NCBI GenBank assembly: GCA_035544215.1
Contig: DATKHY010000009.1
Location: 1 to 64,000 of the forward strand
Direction of reading: 5' to 3'
Source of the DNA: Candidatus Binatia bacterium
Lineage (GTDB): Bacteria > Vulcanimicrobiota > Vulcanimicrobiia > Vulcanimicrobiales > Vulcanimicrobiaceae
DNA: 64,000 nt
This document shows, one piece after another, positions 8,429-17,699 of this stretch. Within the stretch, counting starts at the first letter, position 1; every line of letters starts with the position of its first letter. The position numbers and the translations under genes are program-made. The notes below the pieces were generated by a model. That model saw only the letters and a program-made list of their open reading frames with translations, was not told where the DNA came from and made no database searches.

Positions 8429-10234
8429 ATGATGGCCGGCCACGGGCTGATGTGGTCGAACATCTATCAGCCCGATAAACCGAAAGTCAGGCGCCGCGTC
8501 GACTGGAAGCGGATGGCAGCGCTTTTCGCACCGTATTGGCGCCAGCAAGCCACCGTTCTCGCGTGCATCGTCGCCGTCGCGGCGCTCGGCTTGGTTCCCG
8601 GCTTCATAATCGCGCACATCATCGATGCCGCCATCCCGCGGCGCAATCTGACGATGCTCGGCATCGACGTGGCCGTTATACTCGGCTCGGCGCTGCTCGC
8701 GGCCGCGATCGGCGTGCTCCAGGGCTTCCTGAACTCGGTGGTCGGCGAAGGCATCATGCGCGACATCCGCACGAACCTCGTCGCGCATCTCCATCGCATG
8801 CCGCTCGACTTCTTCACCGGCACGAAGACCGGCGAAATCATGAACCGCGTCAGCAATGACGTGGACAACGTCGACAACGTCGTCACCGGAACGCTGACGA
8901 CGATCGTGACCAACGTCGTGCTGATCGTGACGACGCTCATCGCGATGTTCGTGTGGGACTGGCGGCTGGCGCTGATCTCGGTCGTCATCGTGCCGCTGAT
9001 GGTGCTCCCGCTCGGCCCGGTCGGCCGGCGCATGTACCACATCCGCAAGCAGACTCGCGAGAAGCGCGACGAGATCGAGTCCATCACGCAAGAGACGCTC
9101 TCGATCTCCGGCATCACGCTGATCAAATCGTTCGCGCGCGAGGCGTACGAGCGGGCGCGCTTCTACCGCGCCGGCACTCGCCTCATGCAGCTCGAGATCG
9201 ATCTCGCGATGGTGGGCCGCTGGTTCATCGCGTCCGTCACGGCGATGGTCGTCGTCGGCCCCGCGCTGGTCTGGTTCGGCGGCGGATGGCTCGCCGTCAT
9301 GTCGACGCTGAAGGTCGGCGTCATCGTCGCCTTCGTCTCGTTCATCCAGGGGCGACTATACGGCCCGGCGGCCACGCTCGCCGGGATCCAGGTGCAGATC
9401 GTCAGCGCACTGGCCGTCTTCGAGCGCATCTTCGATTACCTCGACATGAAGCCCGAAGAGTACGACCCGCCCGGCGCCGTCACGCTGCCGGCCGTCACGG
9501 GCGACATCCGCTTCGACAACGTCGTGTTCTCCTACGACGGAACGCGCGACGTGCTCAACGGCGTGTCGTTCCACGTGCGTCCCGGCGAGGTGGCGGCGTT
9601 CGTCGGCCCGTCGGGCGCCGGAAAGACGACGATCACGGCGCTCGTTCCGCGCTTCTACGATCCGCAACAAGGGAGCGTGCTGGTCGACGGACACGACGTG
9701 CGCACGGTGACGCTGGACTCGTTGCGGCGCGACATCGGCATCGTGACGCAGGAAACCTATCTGTTCCACGACACCGTTGCGAACAATCTGCGCTACGGCA
9801 AGCCCGACGCTGCCGACGCGGACATCGAGGCCGCGGCGCGCGCGGCCAACATCGCCGACTTTATCGCGTCGCTCCCAGCCGGCTACGAAACGATGGTCGG
9901 CGAGCGCGGCCACAAGCTGTCGGGCGGCGAGCGTCAGCGCCTGGCGATCGCGCGCGTGCTGCTCAAGGACCCGCGCATCCTAATCCTCGACGAGGCCACG
10001 AGCTCGCTCGACTACGAGAGCGAGGCCGCCATACAAAAGGCGCTCGAGATCGTGATGCGCGGACGAACCAGCCTCGTAATCGCGCACCGTCTCTCCACCG
10101 TGCTCGCCGCCGACGTCATCTTCGTCGTCGACGAGGGGCGCATCGTAGAGTCAGGGCGCCACGCGACGCTGCTCGCCCGCGGCGGCCTCTACGCTCGACT
10201 CTATCGCACGCAGTTCAACGACCTGTCCGCCTAA
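8429..10234 (+). CDS. ABC exporter half-transporter (permease and ATPase fused)
   Basis: A 601-residue protein with six predicted membrane helices in the first 340 residues followed by an ATPase domain. It has Walker A GPSGAGKTT, Q-loop (VTQETYLF), signature LSGGERQR, Walker B ILILDEATSSLD and switch His (IAHRLST). This is the MsbA/LmrA-like architecture, which exports lipids, peptides or drugs as a dimer in the inner membrane. The substrate is not predictable. It is probably co-transcribed with the VOC gene. Confidence 0.93.
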   Translation: MMAGHGLMWSNIYQPDKPKVRRRVDWKRMAALFAPYWRQQATVLACIVAVAALGLVPGFIIAHIIDAAIPRRNLTMLGIDVAVILGSALLAAAIGVLQGFLNSVVGEGIMRDIRTNLVAHLHRMPLDFFTGTKTGEIMNRVSNDVDNVDNVVTGTLTTIVTNVVLIVTTLIAMFVWDWRLALISVVIVPLMVLPLGPVGRRMYHIRKQTREKRDEIESITQETLSISGITLIKSFAREAYERARFYRAGTRLMQLEIDLAMVGRWFIASVTAMVVVGPALVWFGGGWLAVMSTLKVGVIVAFVSFIQGRLYGPAATLAGIQVQIVSALAVFERIFDYLDMKPEEYDPPGAVTLPAVTGDIRFDNVVFSYDGTRDVLNGVSFHVRPGEVAAFVGPSGAGKTTITALVPRFYDPQQGSVLVDGHDVRTVTLDSLRRDIGIVTQETYLFHDTVANNLRYGKPDAADADIEAAARAANIADFIASLPAGYETMVGERGHKLSGGERQRLAIARVLLKDPRILILDEATSSLDYESEAAIQKALEIVMRGRTSLVIAHRLSTVLAADVIFVVDEGRIVESGRHATLLARGGLYARLYRTQFNDLSA

Positions 10235-10245
10235 GGCGGCCGGCG

Positions 10246-10491
10246 CTACTGCGCGTACTCGATTCCGAGGTTGACCTCGTTGATCGCGTCTTTGATGTAG
10301 TTGATCGCGTTGGCGCGATGTCCGCCCTTGTTAGTCGACGCCGATTCGAGCTCGTTGAGCGCGTAGTTGAGATAGGTGCGAGCCTGCGTCATGCGGGGCT
10401 GCGACGCCAGCACCGTGCCGGCTCCGACGAAGCCGAAGAATACCGCGAAGACCAGCGCCGACGCGCCCAAACGCAGCTTGGAAATATACAT
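10246..10491 (-). CDS. Small exported helical protein
   Basis: An 81-residue protein with a clear signal peptide (basic start, hydrophobic core, cleavage near VLASQ) and a mature part of about 50 residues predicted as two helices (ARTYLNYALNELESA / ANAINYIKDAINEVNLGIEYA). A strong AGGAGG site lies 10 bases before the ATG at 10491. It follows scoA-scoB on the same strand, with 34 bases between. The family is not known to me; it could be a small periplasmic chaperone or binding protein. Confidence 0.7.
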   Translation of the reverse strand: MYISKLRLGASALVFAVFFGFVGAGTVLASQPRMTQARTYLNYALNELESASTNKGGHRANAINYIKDAINEVNLGIEYAQ

Positions 10492-10525
10492 CGCGAATTT
10501 ACCTCCTTAGCAGAAAGAAAACGAG

Positions 10526-11188
10526 TTACGTTGGGATGTCCATGACCATGGGGGCGACGGGGACGTGTAGTTTTGGTTCCGTTGCAGCCTGGATCTCCTC
10601 GACCGTAACGCCGGGCGCAACCTCGCGCAGGATCAATCCTTCGCTGCCGACATCGATCGTGCCGAGATCGGTGATGATGCGCTGGACGACGCGCCGGCCC
10701 GTGAGCGGGAGCGAACACTTGCGCACGATCTTGTGGGCGTTCCCCTTGGCGACGTGCTCCATCATGACGATCACGCGCTTTGCCCCGTGCACGAGGTCCA
10801 TCGCGCCACCCATCCCCTTGACCATCTTTCCCGGAATCATCCAGTTCGCGAGGTCGCCATGCTCGGAGACCTGCATCGCGCCGAGCACGGCAAGATCGAT
10901 GTGGCCGCCGCGGATCATGCCGAACGACAGCGCGGAGTCGAAGAACGACGCGCCGGGAAGCACCGTGACCGTCTCCTTGCCGGCGTTGATCAGGTCCGCG
11001 TCCTCCTCTCCCTCGTACGGATACGGGCCCATGCCCAAGATGCCGTTCTCGCTCTGCAGCGTTACCGTCACGTCGGACGGGACGTAGTTCGGGATCAGCG
11101 TCGGCAGGCCGATGCCCAAGTTCACGTACTGACCGTCGCGCAACTCCTGCGCGACGCGCGCCGCCAGTTGAGTTCGTGTTAGTGCCAC
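10526..11188 (-). CDS. scoB: 3-oxoacid CoA-transferase subunit B
   Basis: This is the catalytic subunit of a heterodimeric class-I CoA-transferase that moves CoA from succinyl-CoA or acetyl-CoA to a 3-oxoacid such as acetoacetate. The 220-residue protein carries the SENG active-site motif ([11 protein letters not shown]) with the catalytic Glu that forms the thioester. It lies about 20 bases after scoA; the spacer is a dispersed repeat that also forms the scoA 3' end. Confidence 0.93.
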   Translation of the reverse strand: MALTRTQLAARVAQELRDGQYVNLGIGLPTLIPNYVPSDVTVTLQSENGILGMGPYPYEGEEDADLINAGKETVTVLPGASFFDSALSFGMIRGGHIDLAVLGAMQVSEHGDLANWMIPGKMVKGMGGAMDLVHGAKRVIVMMEHVAKGNAHKIVRKCSLPLTGRRVVQRIITDLGTIDVGSEGLILREVAPGVTVEEIQAATEPKLHVPVAPMVMDIPT

Positions 11189-11197
11189 GACTTTGTC

Positions 11198-11232
11198 ATC
11201 CTGAGCCTGTCATCCTGAGCCTGTCGAAGGAC
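11198..11232. repeat. Dispersed repeat overlapping the 3' end of scoA
   Basis: Two GTCATCCTGAGCCT units followed by GTCGAAGGACGCG. The repeat supplies the scoA stop codon and its last six or so codons, so the protein ends in the repeat-encoded residues RPSTGSG. Confidence 0.75.
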
Positions 11233-11971
11233 GCGTCGTGACTCGCTCGATGCGTTTTCCCTGCGGCCCAACGTGCACGATGCGCTGCACGAACACGCTC
11301 GGCAGGTGCACCGTCTCGGGATCGAGCGCGCCCGGCTCGACCAGCTCCTCGACCTCCGCGATGCTGATCTTGCCCGCCATCGCGCAGAGCGGATTGAAGT
11401 TGCGCGTCGCTTTGTGGAAGATCAGGTTCCCGCTGCGATCGCCGACCGATGCCCGCACCAGCGCGTAGTCGCAGACGATTCCCGTTTCCAATACGTACTC
11501 GCGGCCGTTGAACGCGCGCGTCTCCTTCTTCGGCGACGCGATCGCGACGCCGCCGTCCGGCGTATGCAGCCACGGCAAACCACCCTCTGCTATCAGGGTG
11601 CCGTCGCCTGCCGGCGTGTAGAAGGCCGGAATGCCGCAGCCGCCGGCGCGCAGACGCTCCGCGAGCGTGCCTTGGGGAACGAGCTCGACCTCGAGCTCGC
11701 CGCGCAGATATTGGCGCTCGAACTCCCGGTTCTCGCCGACGTACGAGCCGGTGGTCCGGCGTATCCGCTTGTGGTCCAGCAGCACTCCCAGGCCCCAGCC
11801 GTCGACCCCGCAGTTGTTCGAAACCGTCACGAGGTCGGTGGCGCCCTGCTCCAGCAGCGCCTCGATTAGGTTGTGTGGAATCCCGTTGAGCCCGAAGCCG
11901 CCGACCGCGATGGAGGCTCCGTTCGGAATGTCGGCGACCGCCTCGGCGCAGGAGGCGTAGACCTTCTCCAT
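11210..11971 (-). CDS. scoA: 3-oxoacid CoA-transferase subunit A
   Basis: Partner of the adjacent B subunit. The 253-residue protein has the N-terminal GGFGLNGIP CoA-binding glycine loop and the family-wide SNNCG and FYTPAG motifs. It starts at ATG 11971. The C-terminus (TTRPSTGSG) is encoded by a dispersed repeat and probably replaces the native tail. It is divergent from an acyl-CoA dehydrogenase, a pairing that fits ketoacid or short-chain acyl-CoA catabolism. Confidence 0.93.
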   Translation of the reverse strand: MEKVYASCAEAVADIPNGASIAVGGFGLNGIPHNLIEALLEQGATDLVTVSNNCGVDGWGLGVLLDHKRIRRTTGSYVGENREFERQYLRGELEVELVPQGTLAERLRAGGCGIPAFYTPAGDGTLIAEGGLPWLHTPDGGVAIASPKKETRAFNGREYVLETGIVCDYALVRASVGDRSGNLIFHKATRNFNPLCAMAGKISIAEVEELVEPGALDPETVHLPSVFVQRIVHVGPQGKRIERVTTRPSTGSG

Positions 11972-12024
11972 GGCGCCCTAATGCGCCGACGGAACGAGCG
12001 CCGCCTCCGTGGAACGAACTCGGT

Positions 12025-13188
12025 ATGACGATGGCACCGACTCAGCTAGAAACCAACGACGAAGAGTCAATGATCCTCGCGGTCGTCCGCGAGCTCGTCG
12101 CCGAAAAAGTCGCGCCGCGAGCCGCCGCGATCGACGCTTCCGGCGAGTTCCCGTGGGACATCAAGGAACTGTTCGCGCAGAACGACCTGCTCGGCATCCC
12201 GATTCCGGCCGATTACGGGGGACTCGGCGGAACGTTCCTCACCTACGTTAAGGTCGTGGAGGAGATCGCGAAGGCGTGCGCGTCCAGCGCGCTGATCGTC
12301 GCGGTGCAGGAGCTGGGCATGCTGCCGATCGTCATCGGCGGCAGCGACGAGCAGAAACACCGCTTCCTTCCCAAGATCGCGTCGGGCGAGCACCTCGTCG
12401 CCTACGCGCTCACCGAGGTGTCGAGCGGCTCGGACGCGCTCGGCTCGATGCGCACGCGCGCCGAGAAGCGCGGCGACGCCTACCTGCTGAATGGCCAGAA
12501 GATTTGGATCACCAACGGCAGCGTGGCGGACGTCGTGTGCGTATTCGCCGTCACCGATCCGTCAGCGGGATCGCGCGGCGTCACGGCGTTCGTCGTGGAG
12601 AAAGGCAGGCCCGGCTTCTCCGTCGGCAACGTCGAGAAAAAAATGGGCATCCGCGGATCTCCCACCGTCGAGCTCGTCTTCGAAGATTGCGAGATTCCGG
12701 CGGCCAATCGACTCGGCGCCGAGGGCGAGGGTTTCAAGATCGCGATGAAGGTGCTCGACAAGTCCCGGCCCGGCATCGCCGCACAAGCGCTCGGCATCGC
12801 AGCCGGCGCGCTCGACTACGCGGCGAATTACGCGAAGGAGCGCATTGCGTTCGGCAGGCCCATCGGACAGCATCAGGGCGTCGGGTTCATGCTCGCCGAC
12901 ATGAAGACGGAGGTCGAGGCGGCGCGCCTTCTGCTCTACGAGGCGGCTCGTCGCTGCGACGCCGGGACGCCCGACGTCACACTGTGGGCGGCGATGGCGA
13001 AGCTCAAGTGCGGCGATGTCGCAATGTCCGTGACGACCGACGCCGTACAGGTGCTCGGCGGCTTCGGTTATTCGGCCGACTACCCGGTCGAACGAATGAT
13101 GCGCGACGCCAAGATTACGCAGATCTACGAGGGCACGCAGCAGATCCAGCGCCTCGTCATCTCGCGTAACCTCGTCGGCAGAGCCTGA
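12025..13188 (+). CDS. Acyl-CoA dehydrogenase
   Basis: An FAD enzyme making the alpha-beta double bond in acyl-CoA. The 387-residue protein has the N-terminal helical domain, the middle beta-domain with the YALTEVSSGSD and KIWITNG motifs, and a C-terminal domain with QVLGGFGY. The catalytic Glu lies in the YEGTQQIQR motif near residue 375, as in short- or medium-chain types. It starts at ATG 12025 (alternative ATG at 12070). The stop overlaps the next start by one base. Electron-transfer flavoprotein genes are not in the window. Confidence 0.93.
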   Translation: MTMAPTQLETNDEESMILAVVRELVAEKVAPRAAAIDASGEFPWDIKELFAQNDLLGIPIPADYGGLGGTFLTYVKVVEEIAKACASSALIVAVQELGMLPIVIGGSDEQKHRFLPKIASGEHLVAYALTEVSSGSDALGSMRTRAEKRGDAYLLNGQKIWITNGSVADVVCVFAVTDPSAGSRGVTAFVVEKGRPGFSVGNVEKKMGIRGSPTVELVFEDCEIPAANRLGAEGEGFKIAMKVLDKSRPGIAAQALGIAAGALDYAANYAKERIAFGRPIGQHQGVGFMLADMKTEVEAARLLLYEAARRCDAGTPDVTLWAAMAKLKCGDVAMSVTTDAVQVLGGFGYSADYPVERMMRDAKITQIYEGTQQIQRLVISRNLVGRA

Positions 13189-14558
13189 TGCGAAGGAGAC
13201 AGCTCGAGCTCTCCCTTATCGGCACGCTCGCCCTGTCCGCCGGATGCGGCCAGCAACCGGGTGCGCAGATTCCCGCGCAACCGGCAGCAATTCAAAACAC
13301 CGCGACTAGCCTGCTTTTGGGTGGTGGGAAGATCCGGCACGTCGTCATCATTTTTCAGGAAAACCGCACGCCGGACAACCTGTTTCAGGGGTTGCGCGGA
13401 GCCGATACGGTGCGCAACGGCAAGAACTCGCGCGGGCAAGTCGTCAAACTGCGACCCATATCCTTGACCGCCCCATACGACATCAGCCACAAACACGACG
13501 CCTACGCGACCGAGTACGACGACGGCAAGCTCGACGGTTTCAACAACGTCGCGTCCCTCTGCAAGAAAGGTGCCCACTGCCCGGCGCCCGGCGTCCGTGC
13601 CTACGGGTACGTGCCGCGGCACGAAGTCGAGCCTTACTTTACCATGGCGGAGAGTTATGTTTTCGCCGATCACATGTTCCAAACGAACCAAGGGCCGAGT
13701 CTTCCAGCGCACCAGTACATCCTGAGCGGGACGTCGACCATCGTGGACGGCTCACCGCTGCGAGCGGCGGAGAACGGCTATACGCCAGAGCGCAAGTTTA
13801 CCGGAGGCTGCGACTCTCCGCCCGGATCGCAAGTATGGTTGATCAACCCCGCGGGCGAGGAGAACCGCGAGATCTATCCCTGCTTCGAGAGGCAAGCCTT
13901 GATCGATTCGGTCGAGGCGAAGAGGGGACTGACGTGGCGCTACTATCAACATCATGTGGGGCCAGGCCTTTGGAGCGGACCCGATGCGATCAAGCACATA
14001 CGAAACAGCCCCGCATACAGGACCCATGTCGTGGGTCCGTCGTCGCGAGTGCTCACCGACATCGCGGGCGGGAAGCTCGCAAACGTCGTGTGGGTAATCC
14101 CGTCGGTCAAGTCATCGGATCATGCCGGTCAGAACGACGGTTCGGGGCCGTCCTGGGTCGCTTCCGTCGTCAACGCGATCGGCAAGAGCCAATATTGGGA
14201 CAATACCGCGATCTTCGTCACGTGGGACGATTGGGGCGGATGGTACGACCACGTGAAGCCACAGCAGCTCAACAGCTACGAGCTGGGATTCCGCGTCCCG
14301 CTGATCGTCATCTCAGCCTACGCGCGCAAAGGCTTCATCTCGCACCGGCGGCACGAGTTCGGTAGCATCCTGAAGTTTGCCGAAAAGGTGCTCGGGCTAG
14401 ATTCGCTCGGCACCACGGACGTGCGCTCGGATGACCTGTCGGACTGCTTCAACTTCGCGCGGCCGCCGCGCAAATTTAAAATTATTCCCGCGGCACTGCC
14501 ACCAAGTTACTTCCTTAACTCACCTCCCTCGACCGAAGAACCCGACGACGATTTTTAG
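13188..14558 (+). CDS. Exported lipoprotein phosphoesterase (phospholipase C / acid phosphatase family)
   Basis: A 456-residue protein with a signal peptide and a lipobox (LSAGC, Cys20), so it is probably anchored outside the inner membrane. The body matches the alkaline-phosphatase-fold phosphoesterase family (bacterial phospholipase C and AcpA types). It has the HVVIIFQENRTPDN metal/nucleophile region, the FADHMFQTNQGPS segment, and FVTWDDWGGWYDHV near residue 345. The likely role is hydrolysis of phosphate esters or phospholipids in the envelope. Its ATG overlaps the acyl-CoA dehydrogenase stop by one base. Confidence 0.88.
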   Translation: MRRRQLELSLIGTLALSAGCGQQPGAQIPAQPAAIQNTATSLLLGGGKIRHVVIIFQENRTPDNLFQGLRGADTVRNGKNSRGQVVKLRPISLTAPYDISHKHDAYATEYDDGKLDGFNNVASLCKKGAHCPAPGVRAYGYVPRHEVEPYFTMAESYVFADHMFQTNQGPSLPAHQYILSGTSTIVDGSPLRAAENGYTPERKFTGGCDSPPGSQVWLINPAGEENREIYPCFERQALIDSVEAKRGLTWRYYQHHVGPGLWSGPDAIKHIRNSPAYRTHVVGPSSRVLTDIAGGKLANVVWVIPSVKSSDHAGQNDGSGPSWVASVVNAIGKSQYWDNTAIFVTWDDWGGWYDHVKPQQLNSYELGFRVPLIVISAYARKGFISHRRHEFGSILKFAEKVLGLDSLGTTDVRSDDLSDCFNFARPPRKFKIIPAALPPSYFLNSPPSTEEPDDDF

Positions 14559-14570
14559 CCCCTCCCAAGG

Positions 14571-15482
14571 ATGACGGAGCTGCTCACCATCAACAGTGTA
14601 AGACTGCAGCGGCGGCTGCTGCGTTGGTATGCGCGGCACGGGCGCGCCAATCTCCCTTGGCGCGTGCGGCGCGATCCATACCGCACGGTGGTCAGCGAGT
14701 TCATGCTCGGGCAAACGCAAGTGGATCGTGTCGTGTCGAAGTTCGAGGCGTTCATCGAACGGTTCCCCGATTTCGCCGCCCTGGCGCGGGCCTCGACGGC
14801 CGACGTGCTGCGCGAGTGGAAAGGCCTCGGATACAATTCGCGCGCGGTCCGCCTGCACCGGCTGGCGAAGGCCGTCATCGAGCGGCACGGCGGCGAGTTG
14901 CCGAGCGAGAGCGAGGCGCTGCGCTCGCTCTCGGGAGTCGGCCCCTACACGGCGGCGGCGGTTCGCGCCTTCGCGTTCGACCTCGACGACGCTCCCATGG
15001 ACACGAACGTGCGGCGCGTCGTGCATCGCCTCTGCCTGGGCGTGGAGCATCCGCCGCGCGCGACCGCGCGCGAGCTCACGGCACGTGCTCGGGAGCTCGT
15101 TCCCGCCGGTCGCGCGCACGACTGGAATTCGGCGCTGATGGATCTCGGCGCGACGATCTGCACGGCTCGCTCGCCGCAGTGCGTCCGCTGCCCGCTGCGC
15201 GCGCATTGCGCGGCCGCACCAATCGACTCCGCGCAGCTGCACGTCTCGTACAGGGCCCCCACGCTGCCGTTCAAACGCACGGCCCGGTATGCCCGCGGCC
15301 GGATCGTCGACCGGCTGCGCGATCTGCCGCCGGGCCGGCGCATCTCGCTGCTCGACCTGCACCGCGCCGTCGCGCCGGCGATGCCGGACCGCAGCGTGGC
15401 CGACGTGCGTGAATTTGTAACGGCCCTGGAGCGCGACGGCCTGGTGAGCAGCGACGGAGACGGCATCGCGCTGCGCGAATGA
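14571..15482 (+). CDS. mutY: A/G-specific adenine DNA glycosylase (MutY-like), no NUDIX domain
   Basis: MutY removes adenine mispaired with 8-oxoguanine. The 303-residue protein has the helix-hairpin-helix glycosylase core with the catalytic-Glu motif SEFMLGQTQV, hairpin GVGPYTAAAV and the aspartate motif MDTNVRRVVHR. The iron-sulfur ligands follow the C-x6-C-x2-C-x5-C pattern (about 200-216). The C-terminus is a short, apparently winged-helix segment instead of the NUDIX-like domain of classical MutY, like shorter actinobacterial forms. It sits 6 bases before nth. Confidence 0.87.
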   Translation: MTELLTINSVRLQRRLLRWYARHGRANLPWRVRRDPYRTVVSEFMLGQTQVDRVVSKFEAFIERFPDFAALARASTADVLREWKGLGYNSRAVRLHRLAKAVIERHGGELPSESEALRSLSGVGPYTAAAVRAFAFDLDDAPMDTNVRRVVHRLCLGVEHPPRATARELTARARELVPAGRAHDWNSALMDLGATICTARSPQCVRCPLRAHCAAAPIDSAQLHVSYRAPTLPFKRTARYARGRIVDRLRDLPPGRRISLLDLHRAVAPAMPDRSVADVREFVTALERDGLVSSDGDGIALRE

Positions 15483-15488
15483 CCCTGC

Positions 15489-16178
15489 GTGCCCGCGATT
15501 CCGTTTCCGAAAAAGAAGGTGGTCCGCAAGGTCGCGCTGGAGGAGCTCGCGATCCTCGAGCAGGCGTATCCGCACGCGGTCACCGCGCTCGAATATGGCA
15601 GCGAGTTCCAGTTGCTCGTCGCGGTAATTCTCTCAGCGCAGTGCACCGATGCGCGCGTCAACATGATCACGCCCAAGCTCTTCGCAAAATACCCGACGCC
15701 CGAGAAGCTCGCGCGCGCGCGTCAGCCGGACGTCGAAAAGGTCATCAAGTCATGCGGGTTCTTCCGCATGAAGGCCAAGAACATCATCGCGTGCGCCCGC
15801 GACCTGGTCGAGCGGTTCGGGGGCCAGGTACCGCGGGAGCGCGAGCAGCTGGAGTCATTAGCGGGCGTCGGGCGCAAGACCGCGAGCGTCGTGATGGCGG
15901 CAGCGTTTCGTGAGGCGGCCCTCGCCGTCGACACGCACGTCTTCCGCGTATCGCACCGGCTCGGCCTCACGCTCGGCAAGACGCCGCGCCAGGTGGAGGA
16001 TGACCTAACAGCGCTCGTCCCCGAGAGCAAGTGGGGGGACGCGACGCACTGGCTGATCATGCACGGCCGCGCGCTCTGCAAGGCGCCGACCCCAAAGTGC
16101 GGGCAGTGCCCGGTCAACCACCTCTGCCCGACGCCGGCGATCATCGCGAAGATGATAACGGTCAAAGCGAAGCGTTAG
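15489..16178 (+). CDS. nth: Endonuclease III
   Basis: A DNA glycosylase/AP lyase for oxidised pyrimidines. The 229-residue protein has hairpin GVGRKTASV containing the catalytic Lys, VDTHVFRVSHRLGL with the catalytic Asp, and a C-x6-C-x2-C-x5-C iron-sulfur loop (CKAPTPKCGQCPVNHLC). It starts at GTG 15489, 6 bases after mutY, so the two base-excision enzymes are probably co-expressed. Its 3' end overlaps the opposing MocR gene by 4 bases. Confidence 0.95.
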   Translation: MPAIPFPKKKVVRKVALEELAILEQAYPHAVTALEYGSEFQLLVAVILSAQCTDARVNMITPKLFAKYPTPEKLARARQPDVEKVIKSCGFFRMKAKNIIACARDLVERFGGQVPREREQLESLAGVGRKTASVVMAAAFREAALAVDTHVFRVSHRLGLTLGKTPRQVEDDLTALVPESKWGDATHWLIMHGRALCKAPTPKCGQCPVNHLCPTPAIIAKMITVKAKR

Positions 16179-17638
16179 GAGCGCAGAGACGCTATCGCTT
16201 GGCCGATGCGGCGAATGCCCTCTCCGATCTCGCTGCGCGTCACCGCGGTAAGCGCGAGACGAAAGTAATGGTCGCCGCCCGAGTTCGCAAAGAACGCTTC
16301 GCCGAAGAGAAAGGATGCGCCGAGGCGCTCTGATGCGTCGAGGAGCGCGCGGGCGCGCAGCTCGCGCGGCGTCGACGACCACAGATAGAAGCCGCCGTTC
16401 GGGCGGCTCACCCTCAGGCTCGCGGGCCAGTGTTCCGCGATTGCTGCATCCGCGATCGTTCGCCGTACCAACAACTCGTTGCGTAGCTGCTCCACGTGCG
16501 CGTCGTAGCCGCGCTCGAGATAATCCGCGACCGCCGCTTGTACGTAGAGGCTCGTCGCCATGTCGTACGCCTGTTTGCGGAGCAGCAGGCGCTCCAAGAC
16601 CGTTCGCGGCGCGGCCAGCCAGCCGACACGCAAACTCGGGGCGATCGTCTTCGAGAACGTCGAGATGTAGACGACGTGATCTGGGGCGAGCGCCACGAGC
16701 GGCGCTCCGGGCGGCCCAAGCGGGCCGTAGGGATCGTCCTCCACGATCGGCACGCCGGCGCGCCGCGCGATCGTCGCCAGACGCTCACGCCGGTCCTCAT
16801 TCATCGTCGCGTTCGTCGGATTATGCAGCGACGGCATCGTATAGATGAAGCGCGGCCGCCGCGTGCGCAGGATCGCCTCGATGTGATCGACGCGCATTCC
16901 CTCGTCGTCGACCGTTACCGGAATCGCGCGCAGCCCGTTGATCTGAAACACCTGTAGAGCGCCGGGGTACGACGGCGATTCCACGATGATCTCGTCGCCC
17001 GGTTCGGCCAGGCTCTGCGCGACGATCGCGATGCCCTGCGTGGAGCCGGTGAGCACGATGATGCTGCCGGGCACGATGCCGGCGGCGCCCCGCGCGTTCA
17101 TGCGCGCGGCAATCGCGGCACGCAGCGGCTCGTATCCCTCCGAGTCGCCGTACGACAGCACGAAGCGCGGGTCGCGCGCGACGCGGGCGAACGACTTCGC
17201 GAGCTCGCCGAGCGGCGACGGCTCGTCCGGGGCGACGCCCTGCACGAAGGAAATGCGCCCCGCCTGGTGCTTGGCGGCGAGCTCGCCGAGCACGTTGGGG
17301 AACTCGCCGACGCGCCACGGCGGCAGCGTTACCCACCACGGCACGCCGGCGGCGCGTTCGGGCTGGCCGCCGCGCAGTTGCGGCACCACGCGCGAGCCCG
17401 AACCTACCCGCTGTTCGATCAGCCCCTCGCCCACCAGCTCGCGGTACGCGTGCACGATCGTGCTGCGATTGACGGACAGGCGCCCCGCCATCGTCCGTTC
17501 CGGCGGGAGGCGCGTCGATTCGGGGAGCGTGCCGGCCAGGATCGCCTCGCGCAGGTGCTCGTAGATCTGGCGGTAGAGCGGCACGATCGAGTCGCGGTCG
17601 AGCTCCGGGAGGATTCCCGCCCATCCAATCCTCGACAT
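16175..17638 (-). CDS. MocR-type regulator (GntR helix-turn-helix fused to aminotransferase fold)
   Basis: From ATG 17638 the protein has 487 residues. It has an N-terminal GntR winged helix (LYRQIYEHLREAIL, then MAGRLSVNRSTIVHAYREL) and a fold-type-I PLP domain with SKTIAPSLRVGW carrying the PLP lysine. MocR proteins sense PLP or amino compounds and regulate nearby genes. An upstream ATG at 17650 is also possible; longer frames would run into the divergent lpdA leader. It is divergent from lpdA and about 27 kb from pdxST, so calling it PdxR is not justified from position. Confidence 0.9.
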   Translation of the reverse strand: MSRIGWAGILPELDRDSIVPLYRQIYEHLREAILAGTLPESTRLPPERTMAGRLSVNRSTIVHAYRELVGEGLIEQRVGSGSRVVPQLRGGQPERAAGVPWWVTLPPWRVGEFPNVLGELAAKHQAGRISFVQGVAPDEPSPLGELAKSFARVARDPRFVLSYGDSEGYEPLRAAIAARMNARGAAGIVPGSIIVLTGSTQGIAIVAQSLAEPGDEIIVESPSYPGALQVFQINGLRAIPVTVDDEGMRVDHIEAILRTRRPRFIYTMPSLHNPTNATMNEDRRERLATIARRAGVPIVEDDPYGPLGPPGAPLVALAPDHVVYISTFSKTIAPSLRVGWLAAPRTVLERLLLRKQAYDMATSLYVQAAVADYLERGYDAHVEQLRNELLVRRTIADAAIAEHWPASLRVSRPNGGFYLWSSTPRELRARALLDASERLGASFLFGEAFFANSGGDHYFRLALTAVTRSEIGEGIRRIGQAIASLRS

Positions 17639-17699
17639 GGATGATTCCATTTCGCGAATCTTCCTGGGGAACGCTTCCGCCCCGGCGAAGCCTCGCCGG

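Noticed and set aside
16175-17638. Naming the MocR regulator PdxR
   Set aside because: It lies about 27 kb from pdxST and is divergent from lpdA; the fold alone does not give the target.
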